NCBI GenBank assembly: GCA_910588695.1
Contig: CAJUOV010000001.1
Span: 216,623 to 243,236 of the forward strand
DNA: 26,614 nt
Reading direction: 5' to 3'
Source of the DNA: an uncultured Christensenellaceae bacterium
GTDB taxonomy: Bacteria > Bacillota > Clostridia > Christensenellales > Borkfalkiaceae
Positions 1 through 7,859 of the stretch are shown here, in pieces; the stretch's first letter is position 1; the number at the start of each line of letters is the position of its first letter. A model generated the notes under the pieces. The model searched no databases. It worked only from the letters and a program-made list of their open reading frames with translations, and had not been told where the DNA came from. Position numbers and translations under genes: made by a program.

Positions 1-2
1 TG

Positions 3-221
3 TCGCAAATTAAAGTGAATGCGCCCGAGATTACCGCAGATTATACCATTGAAGACGTTGGAATAGCGCGGTTTTACGGCATTTATGAGAATTGTTTTAC
101 AGGTTCTTTTTACATAAAAATAAATGGTGTTATCGGAGAACCGTATTTTGCCGACAAAGTAATTGGCGGGGTTACGTTTTTATCTTATTGGGATTCAATA
201 ATCGATGTAATAAAATTATAA
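3..221 (+). CDS. C-terminal end of a putative exported protein (5' end outside window)
   Basis: The reading frame is open to the left edge of the window, so this is only the last 72 codons of a gene. A GTG at 15 exists but nothing marks it as a start. The tail resembles the C-terminus of the next gene (334-1224): both have a P-E-x-TAD motif, then an aromatic stretch (ARFYGIYENC here, IRFFGVFNDC there) and a strand-rich end. The two are therefore probably tandem paralogues, and this one is probably also a lipoprotein, although its signal peptide is not visible. Function unknown. The 112 bases before the next gene hold no further gene. Confidence 0.6.
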   Translation, partial: SQIKVNAPEITADYTIEDVGIARFYGIYENCFTGSFYIKINGVIGEPYFADKVIGGVTFLSYWDSIIDVIKL

Positions 222-333
222 AAATACAAAGTGAGGATAAATATGAAGAATATAAAAAAATGAAAAACGTAGGTTAAGGCACAAAGCGTGAAATTTTTGA
301 TAAGTTGTTAGAAGACTTGAACGGAGGTGTAAA

Positions 334-1224
334 ATGGTTAAAAAATTATTGAGTATCGGTATAGCGGGAATCATGGGACTGTGCCTTTTTTGCGGGTGCG
401 GGGGAAATGAAGTTGAAATAGATACGGAAATCGGATATTCCGAAGAGATCTACGGTCAATATCCTCCCGAATATTATCCGTCCGAATATCCCGTTAAAGA
501 TTTCATTAGAACGCAAGCACAACTTTCCGAAACGTTAGACAAATATAAATTTGTGTCGAATAGTTTATGGAATCAGTACGATGAAGAATTTTTTGCCGAA
601 AATACATTACTGTGTTATATCTTTATGTTCGACAGGTCGGGCGGAAGCGTAGAAGCCGCAACTGCGACGGTGAAAGGGAAATCCTTGAATGTGATCATAA
701 ATTATGGAGTCGGAGATTTGGATATAACAAGCTACATGGCGGTAATGTTAGAGTTTCGCTCGGAAAACGTTAAAAAGGTGACGGATATTGAAGTTGAATT
801 GAATACCAATGAATTTGAACCGAGTGTGACTGATCGCACGGGTGAAACGAACGGTTCAAGAGGAGAATTATGCTTTGTTGATGAAGCGTATGCTAAGGGA
901 TATTTAAGTCGGAACGACTTAAGAGCATACGCTTATTACAGTACGAAAAATTTAGTGTTCCCCGAATCGTTAGACCTGGAAACGGAGACGGCGATCAAGG
1001 ATGCAGCGGCGGAATATTGGCGAAACAAAGAATTTCAACCCCGTCCAGAAACTACGGCGGATGAGTTTCATATTATTCGGTTTTTCGGCGTTTTTAACGA
1101 TTGTTATATCGTGGATATGGATATTGATTTTATCCATACAACGACTGATGCAGAAATACGGTGGACTGAAATAGACGGTATCAAAGTGAAATATCGGTGG
1201 TGCACGACTATGGTATGGGCGTAG
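334..1224 (+). CDS. Putative lipoprotein of unknown function, 296 aa
   Basis: The N-terminus has basic residues (VKK), a hydrophobic run to about residue 20 and a lipobox-like LFCGC with the candidate lipidated cysteine at residue 22, followed by an acidic Pro/Tyr-rich linker (residues 29-55). It should be anchored on the outer face of the membrane. The mature part is polar with no enzymatic motif I recognise. The start is fixed by a strong GGAGGTG site 6 bases upstream of the ATG. The C-terminal 60 residues match the tail of the preceding partial gene, suggesting tandem duplication. A secreted protease gene lies downstream. Exported status is well supported; function is unknown. Confidence 0.85.
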   Translation: MVKKLLSIGIAGIMGLCLFCGCGGNEVEIDTEIGYSEEIYGQYPPEYYPSEYPVKDFIRTQAQLSETLDKYKFVSNSLWNQYDEEFFAENTLLCYIFMFDRSGGSVEAATATVKGKSLNVIINYGVGDLDITSYMAVMLEFRSENVKKVTDIEVELNTNEFEPSVTDRTGETNGSRGELCFVDEAYAKGYLSRNDLRAYAYYSTKNLVFPESLDLETETAIKDAAAEYWRNKEFQPRPETTADEFHIIRFFGVFNDCYIVDMDIDFIHTTTDAEIRWTEIDGIKVKYRWCTTMVWA

Positions 1225-1252
1225 AAGTATTAATTAAAAAGGAAGAAATGTT

Positions 1253-1324
1253 ATGAAAAAAATGAAATATGGTATAGAAATTACTTTATTTATTGGTGTA
1301 ACAATAATGTTCATTGTTATTTAA
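1253..1324 (+). other. Orphaned signal-peptide ORF of the downstream subtilase (out of frame)
   Basis: An ATG at 1253, preceded by AAGGAAG, opens a 23-codon ORF with two lysines and then a hydrophobic core (ITLFIGVTIMFIVI) before a TAA at 1322-1324. The next frame continues with hydrophobic codons and a signal-peptidase-like ADA just before the subtilase coding region. Inserting one T in the ATTT run near 1318-1321 would join the two into an ordinary signal peptide. I read this as the true 5' end of the subtilase gene, broken by a one-base loss or a sequence error. Confidence 0.6.
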
Positions 1325-1356
1325 TTATATCAATTAATTTTCTGATAGCTGATGCT

Positions 1357-4077
1357 TTGGATATTGATAAAACTACAACAATAGAGAAAAAGATTCATTG
1401 TGTTGCGACATTAGACGATAATTTTAAAGATGATAGTGTAATAGTAGTATTGGATAATCAAATCAGTGAGATCAATAAAGTGCATAGTTTAAGTTTTTTT
1501 AGTGGTATCGAAATTGATCGTATTGAAGATTTGACAAAACGGGATTCACACAATTCGGTCGAAACAGAAAATTTCCGACAAATTTTACAGATTTTTTTAA
1601 AAAATCATTCTAAAGAAAACGTGTTGAATGCAGTAAATCGCCTAGAAAGAATCAACGGTATATTTAGCGTAACACCTAATTTTTTGTATGAATCGACTGT
1701 TGCAGCAAACGATTATTATTATGTGAGTAATGATCAATGGAATTTAAATGGAAATGGCGGTATTAACATGCCATACGCATGGAATATTACAACAGGGAGC
1801 AGAAAAGTTCGTGTGGGAATTATTGATACGGGTATTGGGCAACATCTTGACTTAAATAATAATGTAACAAAAGGGTATGATTTTTTTAATAAAAATGAGT
1901 GCACTGACGACAATGATCCTTGGCATGGAACGGCTGTCGCAGGAATAATTGGTGCCGTTGGAAACAACTCTGAAGGAGTGGCAGGTATCAATTGGAATAT
2001 TACGATGGTACCTATGCAAGCCTGCGATGAAGCGGGGGATTTTTCCGAAGCAGCGGTAGTTGCTGCTATTAATTGGGCAACTAAAAAATGGGGTTCTGAG
2101 GATCAAATTGATATACTAAATTATAGTGTCTCTGGTTTTGGTGAAAGTGAGGCAATAAGAGGTGCTGTGCTTGATTATCCTGGTCTATTTGTTTGGTCTG
2201 CTGGAAATCTGGGGGTAAATATAGATCGTTATTATTTTATTGAATACTTTAATTTGGATAATTTAATTTCTGTTGGTGCAGTTGATAAAACAAACAAGCG
2301 TTCAGTTTGGACGAGTTATTCAAGTTCCAATTACGGAAATTTTGTGAATATATATGCACCGGGAGGCAAAGGAGAAGAGAGTGGCTTAGATGAGAAATGT
2401 CCGACTTTAAATTGTCGGAACGGCGGGTATTACGGTTTTGGCGGGACATCAGCGGCTGCGCCACATGTCACAGGTGTTGCTGCATTATTATTATCTCTTG
2501 ATCCAACGCTTACGGCGACGCAATTAAAAGAAGCTATATTAAAAGGAGCAGATACTATTTCTATCAGTACACCTATAGGCAGTCAAGATGTAAAAAAGTT
2601 AAATGCTTATTCCGCTATGCGAGAACTAAATTTTAAAAATCGATTTTCAGGTGGAAACGGAACAAAAAGTGATCCATACTTAATTAACGACGAACAACAA
2701 TTCCGCAATATCGGATTAACCTATCAGCCTTTTTACAGACCATACGAGGGAAACGTAAATCTGATTGCATCTCATTTCAAATTAACAAACGATATTGTTT
2801 TACACGGAGATTGGGCGCCTTTTCCGTATGAATTTATCGGCTCTCTGGACGGAGGCGGACATTTTGTATCTTACAGCATTACGATTGACGAATCGGATAC
2901 GTCGGAACATTGTTTCGGTTTATTCAGTCGCGTATCAAACGTCGCGATGATCAAAAATTTGAAATTATTGAACTGCTCGATCACGAGCGACATCGGTCGG
3001 GAGCTTACATGCAGATATGATCCCGATGTCGGAATTTTAGCGGGCTCTATTTATCAAGCAGCGGGCGGAATTTCCGATATCGTGATCGAAAATCCTGCAA
3101 TCAACTGCAATCTCAAAAACGCGTCGGTCGGAGGGATTGCGGGATATCTATGCGGTACAAGAGTAAACAACTGTAAGGTGATCGGGGGCAGTATTACGAG
3201 TTACAGCGGATCGTTGGGCGGTATGGCGGGATTCGGCGACATCGGCTATTTCAATGGCGGAGAATGTAATACGACGATCACGAAAAATAACTATTCGGAC
3301 GGCGATTTGGTGGGACCGATTGTGGGAAATTCTCAGGAGCGGTCGAGCGTCGGCGGTACTACCACGATACTGGACGACAATAAATGTCTTGCCGCGGGTA
3401 CGCTTATCACGCTTGCAGACGGAAGGCGTGTTCCTGTGGAAACGTTGACGGGCGGTGAAATGTTGTTGGTGTGGAATCTGAACACGGGCGCATTCGATAC
3501 TGCACCCATTCTGTTTATCGACCGTGATCCCGAAAAGACGTATCAGGTGATCGATCTTTCTTTTTCGGACGGGACAAGCGTAGAAGTTATTTACGAGCAC
3601 GGCTTCTGGAATTATAATCTGAATCGATACGTCTATCTGGATAAAAACGCTTCGCAGTATCTCGGGCATTGGTTCAACAAACAGGGAACGGACGGGGACG
3701 GTAATTTGATTTCGGTTCGCGTACAGCTTACGGGTGTGGAAATACACAACAAAATTACGGCGGCGTACAGTCCCGTTACCTTCGGTCATCTCTCTTATTA
3801 CGCAAACGGAATGCTTTCAATGCCAGGAGGGATCGGGGGACTTTTCAATCTGTTCGATACGGACGCGGAGACAATGCGTTACGACGTGGAAGCGATGCGG
3901 GCGGATATTGCCGAATACGGATTGTTTACATATGATGAGTTTTGCGAACTCGTGCCTGTATCCGAACTTGCGTTTGAAGCGTTCAACGGACGGTATCTGA
4001 AAGTTGCGATCGGCAAAGGGCTGATCGACGTTGATTCTTTGAATGCGCTTGCGGTTCGGTATGTGGAATATCTGTAA
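1357..4077 (+). CDS. Subtilisin-like (S8) serine protease with C-terminal Hint domain; signal peptide frameshifted off
   Basis: Residues 25-115 look like a propeptide. The peptidase S8 domain follows, with the complete triad: Asp157 (GIIDTGIG), His190 (WHGTAVAG) and Ser365 (GGTSAAAPHVTG). Residues 440-650 are Gly/Asn-rich with beta-helix-like repeats. A Hint (intein/hedgehog-type) domain begins at Cys677 (KCLAAGTLITLADG) with His748 in YEHGFW, ending near YYANG (814-818). It has no terminal His-Asn pair, so cleavage is more plausible than splicing. About 85 residues follow. This ORF begins at a TTG with no ribosome site; the natural start is probably ATG 1253 in another frame. The protease half is visibly AT-rich and the C-terminal half GC-rich. 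If translated with its signal it would be a secreted or surface protease. Confidence 0.85.
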   Translation: MDIDKTTTIEKKIHCVATLDDNFKDDSVIVVLDNQISEINKVHSLSFFSGIEIDRIEDLTKRDSHNSVETENFRQILQIFLKNHSKENVLNAVNRLERINGIFSVTPNFLYESTVAANDYYYVSNDQWNLNGNGGINMPYAWNITTGSRKVRVGIIDTGIGQHLDLNNNVTKGYDFFNKNECTDDNDPWHGTAVAGIIGAVGNNSEGVAGINWNITMVPMQACDEAGDFSEAAVVAAINWATKKWGSEDQIDILNYSVSGFGESEAIRGAVLDYPGLFVWSAGNLGVNIDRYYFIEYFNLDNLISVGAVDKTNKRSVWTSYSSSNYGNFVNIYAPGGKGEESGLDEKCPTLNCRNGGYYGFGGTSAAAPHVTGVAALLLSLDPTLTATQLKEAILKGADTISISTPIGSQDVKKLNAYSAMRELNFKNRFSGGNGTKSDPYLINDEQQFRNIGLTYQPFYRPYEGNVNLIASHFKLTNDIVLHGDWAPFPYEFIGSLDGGGHFVSYSITIDESDTSEHCFGLFSRVSNVAMIKNLKLLNCSITSDIGRELTCRYDPDVGILAGSIYQAAGGISDIVIENPAINCNLKNASVGGIAGYLCGTRVNNCKVIGGSITSYSGSLGGMAGFGDIGYFNGGECNTTITKNNYSDGDLVGPIVGNSQERSSVGGTTTILDDNKCLAAGTLITLADGRRVPVETLTGGEMLLVWNLNTGAFDTAPILFIDRDPEKTYQVIDLSFSDGTSVEVIYEHGFWNYNLNRYVYLDKNASQYLGHWFNKQGTDGDGNLISVRVQLTGVEIHNKITAAYSPVTFGHLSYYANGMLSMPGGIGGLFNLFDTDAETMRYDVEAMRADIAEYGLFTYDEFCELVPVSELAFEAFNGRYLKVAIGKGLIDVDSLNALAVRYVEYL

Positions 4078-4090
4078 CATGTAAAATAAA

Positions 4091-4117
4091 AAAGTCGGGA
4101 TCAACCCGACTTTTTTT
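4091..4117 (+). terminator. Rho-independent terminator after the subtilase gene
   Basis: A 9-bp perfect stem (AAAGTCGGG / CCCGACTTT) with loop ATCAA, followed by a T tract. It lies 13 bases past the subtilase stop and separates it from the copper operon promoter. Confidence 0.9.
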
Positions 4118-4128
4118 ATTTCAAACGG

Positions 4129-4157
4129 TTGACTATTACCGCAACGGGGTATATAAT
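4129..4157 (+). promoter_or_regulatory. Sigma-70-type promoter of the csoR-copA operon
   Basis: TTGACT at 4129-4134 and a perfect TATAAT at 4152-4157 with a 17-bp spacer. The expected transcription start, near 4164, falls inside the adjoining CsoR-like operator. Confidence 0.85.
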
Positions 4158-4160
4158 AAT

Positions 4161-4179
4161 TATACCATATAGGGGTATA
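4161..4179 (+). promoter_or_regulatory. CsoR-type copper operator
   Basis: The pseudo-palindrome TATACCATATAGGGGTATA overlaps the expected transcription start of the csoR promoter. TA(C)CC...GGGGTA dyads of this kind are the known binding sites of copper-sensing CsoR repressors. A further GGGGTATA half-site lies at 4146-4153. The position predicts repression without copper and release when Cu(I) binds CsoR. Confidence 0.7.
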
Positions 4180-4204
4180 TAATTTCATGGAGAGGAAAAG
4201 TGGT

Positions 4205-4507
4205 ATGGAAATCAGCAATTACAGCAAGAATTACAGGGAGACGCCGCGGAACGAAGAGGACGTAAAGGCGCTCGTTTCCCGCGTGAACCGCGTCAAAGGG
4301 CAGATCGACGGGGTCAGAACGATGCTCGAAGAGAACCGCTATTGCGGCGACATTCTCATTCAGCTTTCGGCGGCGGAGAGCGCGATAAGGTCGTTGAGCT
4401 ATCTCATCTTCGAGGAGCACCTCTCGACCTGTGTTGCGGAGAAGCTCAGACAAAACGATCCCGAAATCGTCAAAGAGACGGTGGAACTCATTAAAAGGTT
4501 AAAATGA
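4205..4507 (+). CDS. csoR: CsoR-family copper-sensing transcriptional repressor
   Basis: A small all-helical DUF156/CsoR repressor. It carries the Cu(I)-binding Cys-His-Cys triad typical of true copper sensors: counted from the upstream ATG 4187 these are Cys53 (RYCGD), His78 and Cys82 (EEHLSTC). The basic segment RVNRVKGQIDG is the usual DNA-binding face of helix 1. I prefer ATG 4205 because GAGAGG lies 9 bases upstream, whereas ATG 4187 has no ribosome site. The gene follows its own operator/promoter, and its stop overlaps the start of the copper ATPase (ATGA), so the two are translated together. Autoregulation by copper is inferred from this layout and from family knowledge. Confidence 0.93.
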   Translation: MEISNYSKNYRETPRNEEDVKALVSRVNRVKGQIDGVRTMLEENRYCGDILIQLSAAESAIRSLSYLIFEEHLSTCVAEKLRQNDPEIVKETVELIKRLK

Positions 4508-6921
4508 AGAAGCGGTTTTCGGTGACGGGCATGACCTGTGCGGCATGTTCGTCCGGTATCGAACGCACGGTAAAAAAAATCGACGGCGTCACGGAGTGTT
4601 CCGTGTCGCTCATGGGCGCAAGCATGACGGCGGAGTTCGACCCCGAAAAGGTTTCGTCGGAGCAGATCGTCTCCGCGGTGACCGCTCTCGGGTACGGCGC
4701 ATTCGATTACGGAAAGCAACCCAAGACGAAACAGAGAGGGCTTGGTTTTCCGTTGCGGTTTTTTCTGTCGCTTGCGCTTTTGATCGTCGAAATGTATTTT
4801 TCGATGGGACACATGATCAGCAATGCAATCGTGCCGCACGGCTGGTGGAACGTTGCGCCGCAGATCGCGCTTACGCTTGCGATTCTGGGGCTCAATTATC
4901 AGTATTTCGTGAGCGGCGTGCGGGCGGCGGTGAAGCTCGTGCCCAATATGGACACGCTTGTCACGCTCGGGGCGGGCGTTTCGTTTGTTTACAGCGTGGT
5001 CGTTGCCTCGATCGATTCCTCGACGCACGCGCTCTTTTTCGAGTCGGCGGCGATGATCGTGACGCTCGTCACCCTCGGTAAGTGGCTCGAAGACAAGAGC
5101 AAGGCGCGCACGGGCAGGGAGATCGAAAAACTTTTATCCCTTGCCCCCGATACGGTTCGCGTGGAGCGGGAAGGCGAAGAGAAAACGATTCCGCTCTCGG
5201 AGGTCGCAGAGGGAGATGTGCTTGTCGTAAAACAGGGGGAATCGATCGCCGCGGACGGCGTGATTCTCGAAGGACACGGTTTTGCGGACGAAGCGGCGAT
5301 CACGGGGGAAAGTCTGCCCGTCGAGCTGTCTGCGGGGCAGAGGGCGGTCAGCGCGTCGGTACTGACAAGCGGATACCTCAGGGTCAGAGCGGAAAAGGTG
5401 GGGGACGATACTCTTCTTGCTGGCATTATTCGTATGGTGCGCGAAGCGGGGGCGAGCAAAGCTCCCATTCAGAAACTTGCAGACAGGGTGTCGGCAATCT
5501 TTGTTCCCGTCGTTCTGGTGATCGCACTTGTCACGCTCGCCGTGTGGCTCGGCGTGACGAAAGACGTTTACAGATCGTTTAATTACGCCGTGAGCGTGAT
5601 CGTCATATCCTGTCCCTGCGCGTTGGGGCTTGCGACGCCGGTCGCTGTTATGGCGGCGTCGGGGCGGGGCGCGGGGATGGGCGTGCTCTTCAAGAATGCC
5701 GAAGCGATCCAGCGTGCGGCGGGAATCGGAACGGCGCTTCTCGATAAGACGGCTACGATTACCGAGGGAAAGCCCCGCGTGGTATTTTTCGAGAGCTATG
5801 CGGGCGAAGAAGCGAAAAAGATCGCCTTTGCGATCGAAAGCAAACTCAATCACCCGCTTGCCCGGTGTATCGCAGATTTCTGCGGCGCGCAGGAGACGCG
5901 GGAAGCGGATGTGGAATATCTTGCGGGGATGGGCGCGCGTGCTCTGTCGGGCGGCAAAACGTATTATCTCGGCAACGACAGACTGATGAACTACGCGGGC
6001 GTATCGTTTGAAAAGGAGAAGTTCGATTCTCTCTCCCGCGAGGGCAGAACGGTATTGTATTTGTCGGACGAGGAAAAAACGCTTGCGCTTTTCGCGCTTG
6101 CCGATACTCTTAAAGAGGGCGGCAAGGCGGCGATCGAGGAGTTGAAGGGGCTCTGTCCGAGGATCGTGATGATTACGGGCGATAACCGTGCCTGCGCCGA
6201 ATATATCGCCGCGGAAGCGGGCGTTTCGCGGGATTGCGTCTATGCCGAGGTCTTGCCCGAAGATAAACTTGCCGCCGTGCGTAAAGAGAAAGAGGCGAAT
6301 ACTGCGCTTCCCAAACGTGCAAGACGGGGGGTCATGATGGCGGGAGACGGAGTGAACGACGCGCCTGCGCTCAAAGAGGCGGACGTGGGATTTGCAATGG
6401 GCAACGGAACCGACGTTGCGATCGAAAGCGCCGACGCGGTGCTTGTAAGCGGCGATCTCTCGGCGGCGGGGCGTGCATTGCGGCTTGCACGCAAGACGAT
6501 GCAAATTATAAAAGAGAATCTTTTTTGGGCGTTTTTCTACAACTGTGTGGGGATTCCCGTTGCGGCGGGTTGTTTCGCAGTCTGGGGAGTTGCGCTCAAT
6601 CCCATGATTGCGGCGGCATGCATGAGCCTTTCTTCTCTCTTTGTAGTGGGGAACGCGCTGCGGCTTACGGTATTTGAAAAGAGGAAAAATAAAAATATTG
6701 TTCGGGAGGAAAGGGAAATGAAAGTCACTTTGAAAGTCGAGGGTATGATGTGCGCGCACTGTGAAAAGCACGTCAAAGATGCCTTGGAAAAAATCGACGG
6801 AGTATTGAGCGCGGAGGCAAGTCATAAAAAGAAGCGCGCCGTCGTCGCGCTTGAAAAAGAGGTCGATCACGCGCTTCTGATCGCCGCTGTAAAAGAAGCG
6901 GGTTACGAAGCGAAAATTTAA
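4504..6921 (+). CDS. copA: Copper-exporting P1B-type ATPase with C-terminal CopZ-like domain
   Basis: Pumps Cu(I) out of the cytoplasm with ATP. Order of parts: N-terminal HMA domain (GMTCAAC, Cys12/Cys15), about eight membrane helices, actuator loop TGES (267-270), ion site CPC (370-372), phosphorylation site at Asp414, HPLA loop, GDGVND hinge (614-619), then a second HMA domain at the very C-terminus (GMMCAHC, Cys750/Cys753). Two oddities. The invariant DKTGT reads DKTAT here. The C-terminal HMA starts at a Met codon with its own GGAGGA site (6718), as if a separate copZ had become fused. The start overlaps the csoR stop. Substrate copper is inferred from the CPC motif and CsoR control. Confidence 0.95.
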   Translation: MKKRFSVTGMTCAACSSGIERTVKKIDGVTECSVSLMGASMTAEFDPEKVSSEQIVSAVTALGYGAFDYGKQPKTKQRGLGFPLRFFLSLALLIVEMYFSMGHMISNAIVPHGWWNVAPQIALTLAILGLNYQYFVSGVRAAVKLVPNMDTLVTLGAGVSFVYSVVVASIDSSTHALFFESAAMIVTLVTLGKWLEDKSKARTGREIEKLLSLAPDTVRVEREGEEKTIPLSEVAEGDVLVVKQGESIAADGVILEGHGFADEAAITGESLPVELSAGQRAVSASVLTSGYLRVRAEKVGDDTLLAGIIRMVREAGASKAPIQKLADRVSAIFVPVVLVIALVTLAVWLGVTKDVYRSFNYAVSVIVISCPCALGLATPVAVMAASGRGAGMGVLFKNAEAIQRAAGIGTALLDKTATITEGKPRVVFFESYAGEEAKKIAFAIESKLNHPLARCIADFCGAQETREADVEYLAGMGARALSGGKTYYLGNDRLMNYAGVSFEKEKFDSLSREGRTVLYLSDEEKTLALFALADTLKEGGKAAIEELKGLCPRIVMITGDNRACAEYIAAEAGVSRDCVYAEVLPEDKLAAVRKEKEANTALPKRARRGVMMAGDGVNDAPALKEADVGFAMGNGTDVAIESADAVLVSGDLSAAGRALRLARKTMQIIKENLFWAFFYNCVGIPVAAGCFAVWGVALNPMIAAACMSLSSLFVVGNALRLTVFEKRKNKNIVREEREMKVTLKVEGMMCAHCEKHVKDALEKIDGVLSAEASHKKKRAVVALEKEVDHALLIAAVKEAGYEAKI
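6718..6921 (+). CDS. copZ: Internal in-frame copZ-like ORF within copA (possible separate translation)
   Basis: Within the copA frame, ATG 6718 is preceded by GGAGGA at 6705-6710, a good ribosome site 7 bases away. The 67-residue product would be a complete stand-alone HMA copper chaperone: MKVTLKVEG start, CAHC metal site, typical beta-alpha-beta length. It may be made both as the tail of CopA and as a free chaperone. E. coli copA also yields a free chaperone, there by programmed frameshifting. Separate translation here is inference from the ribosome site only. Confidence 0.45.
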   Translation: MKVTLKVEGMMCAHCEKHVKDALEKIDGVLSAEASHKKKRAVVALEKEVDHALLIAAVKEAGYEAKI

Positions 6922-7015
6922 CTTTTCGTCAAAACTCTCCCCGAAACGACAGAATTTGTCGGAGTGCGCGGTTGCGCATATGATAAACTCTGTATAACTT
7001 CACGGGGAGGGAATT

Positions 7016-7354
7016 ATGACGGAGACGCTTTTGCTGGATAAACGCACGCAGGACATGGTGGAGAACTATGTGCCCGAGGGCGAGGTGCTCGTACACCTTG
7101 TACGCTTTTTTTCGGTATTTTCGGATAATACGCGGCTGAGAATTTTGTCTGCGCTTGCGATCAGCGAGATGTGCGTGACCGATATTTCACGCGTTCTGGA
7201 AATCAATCAGACAACCGTCTCGCACCAGCTGCGGTTTTTGAAAGACGCAGGTCTCGTGACTGCAGACAGACACGGCAAGGTCATCTTTTATTCGCTCCGC
7301 AATGAGATCGTAAACGACGTTCTCTTAAAAGGCGTCGAGTTTTTGGGTTATTGA
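7016..7354 (+). CDS. ArsR/SmtB-family winged-helix transcriptional regulator
   Basis: A 112-residue ArsR-type repressor. The core shows the family pattern: LSDNTRLRIL-like helix (FSDNTRLRILSAL), helix-turn-helix with recognition helix NQTTVSHQLRFLKDAGLV, then a wing (RHGKVIFYSL). The metal-sensing helix reads MCVTDIS with a single cysteine rather than the CxC of arsenic/cadmium sensors, so the inducer cannot be named. The start is fixed by GGGGAGGG upstream. It lies 94 bases after copA, in the same direction, with a small dyad TGCGC-GGTT-GCGCA at 6965-6978 that could be its operator (weak). It ends just before a strong terminator. Confidence 0.9.
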   Translation: MTETLLLDKRTQDMVENYVPEGEVLVHLVRFFSVFSDNTRLRILSALAISEMCVTDISRVLEINQTTVSHQLRFLKDAGLVTADRHGKVIFYSLRNEIVNDVLLKGVEFLGY

Positions 7355-7360
7355 TACGCT

Positions 7361-7762
7361 CTAAAGTGTAACCGAATCTATCGCCGGACGGCTTGACGAA
7401 GCCGTCCGTTTTTGTTTGTTCAACTCTGCGTAAAGAAGCATGAGATCGGTTTTCGTGGGAACGGACAGATTCAGATAAAATTTTGCAAACAGATGCAAAT
7501 AGGATTTACGGTAAGAAAGAAGAGTTTTCGTATCGAGATGAAGGTCAAGAGAAAGTGCTTTCGCCGTTCTGAACTTGTAATATCCGTTCAAAAAAATTTT
7601 TGTAAGGATTTTCGTGTGTTCGACGCCGTACAAATATTCTTCGTTCGCAAAGTGTTGGAATGTCTGCTCGAAAGCAGAATTTACCGAAGGGCTGTAAATA
7701 TGATTGCTATGTAATGCGTCGATGATAAGTAGTTCTATGGTTTTTATCTGCAACGTGTACAT
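7361..7762 (-). CDS. Hypothetical protein, 133 aa, possible HTH-type regulator
   Basis: The minus-strand frame gives a convincing globular composition, unlike the basic, Cys-rich plus-strand frame over the same bases (7412-7714). The segment LHLDTKTLLSYRKSYLHLF (about residues 75-93) could be a helix-turn-helix, but I do not recognise the family. No strong ribosome site precedes ATG 7762. The last 20 or so codons run through the arsR terminator hairpin, so the true 3' end or even the reality of the gene is less certain. It is divergent from the gene at 7860. Confidence 0.55.
   Translation of the reverse strand: MYTLQIKTIELLIIDALHSNHIYSPSVNSAFEQTFQHFANEEYLYGVEHTKILTKIFLNGYYKFRTAKALSLDLHLDTKTLLSYRKSYLHLFAKFYLNLSVPTKTDLMLLYAELNKQKRTASSSRPAIDSVTL
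7385..7413 (+). terminator. Rho-independent terminator after the arsR-type gene
   Basis: A perfect 10-bp stem (CGGACGGCTT / AAGCCGTCCG) with loop GACG, followed by TTTTTG. The T tract exists only for plus-strand transcription, so it serves the arsR-type gene and not the minus-strand ORF that overlaps it. Confidence 0.85.
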
Positions 7763-7859
7763 ATTTCTATTTTATCATGTCACGAATTGTAAAAATTGCC
7801 CAATTTTGGTAATATTTGCGATTTTTTCTATATTATAATCGTAATTATGTTATGAAAAA

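Noticed and set aside
3385..3830. Splicing intein in the subtilase
   Set aside because: The Hint domain has the N-terminal Cys and His motif but no terminal His-Asn-(Cys/Ser/Thr), and the following residues do not continue the beta-helix domain, so protein splicing is unlikely.
5134..6870. A 578-codon open frame on the minus strand across copA
   Set aside because: It is a shadow of copA in GC-rich codons: very rich in Arg/His, with no ribosome site and no domain, while the plus strand encodes a complete ATPase.
7412..7714. 100-codon plus-strand ORF opposite the 7361-7762 gene
   Set aside because: Basic and Cys-rich composition, no ribosome site, starts inside a terminator T tract; the minus strand is more protein-like.
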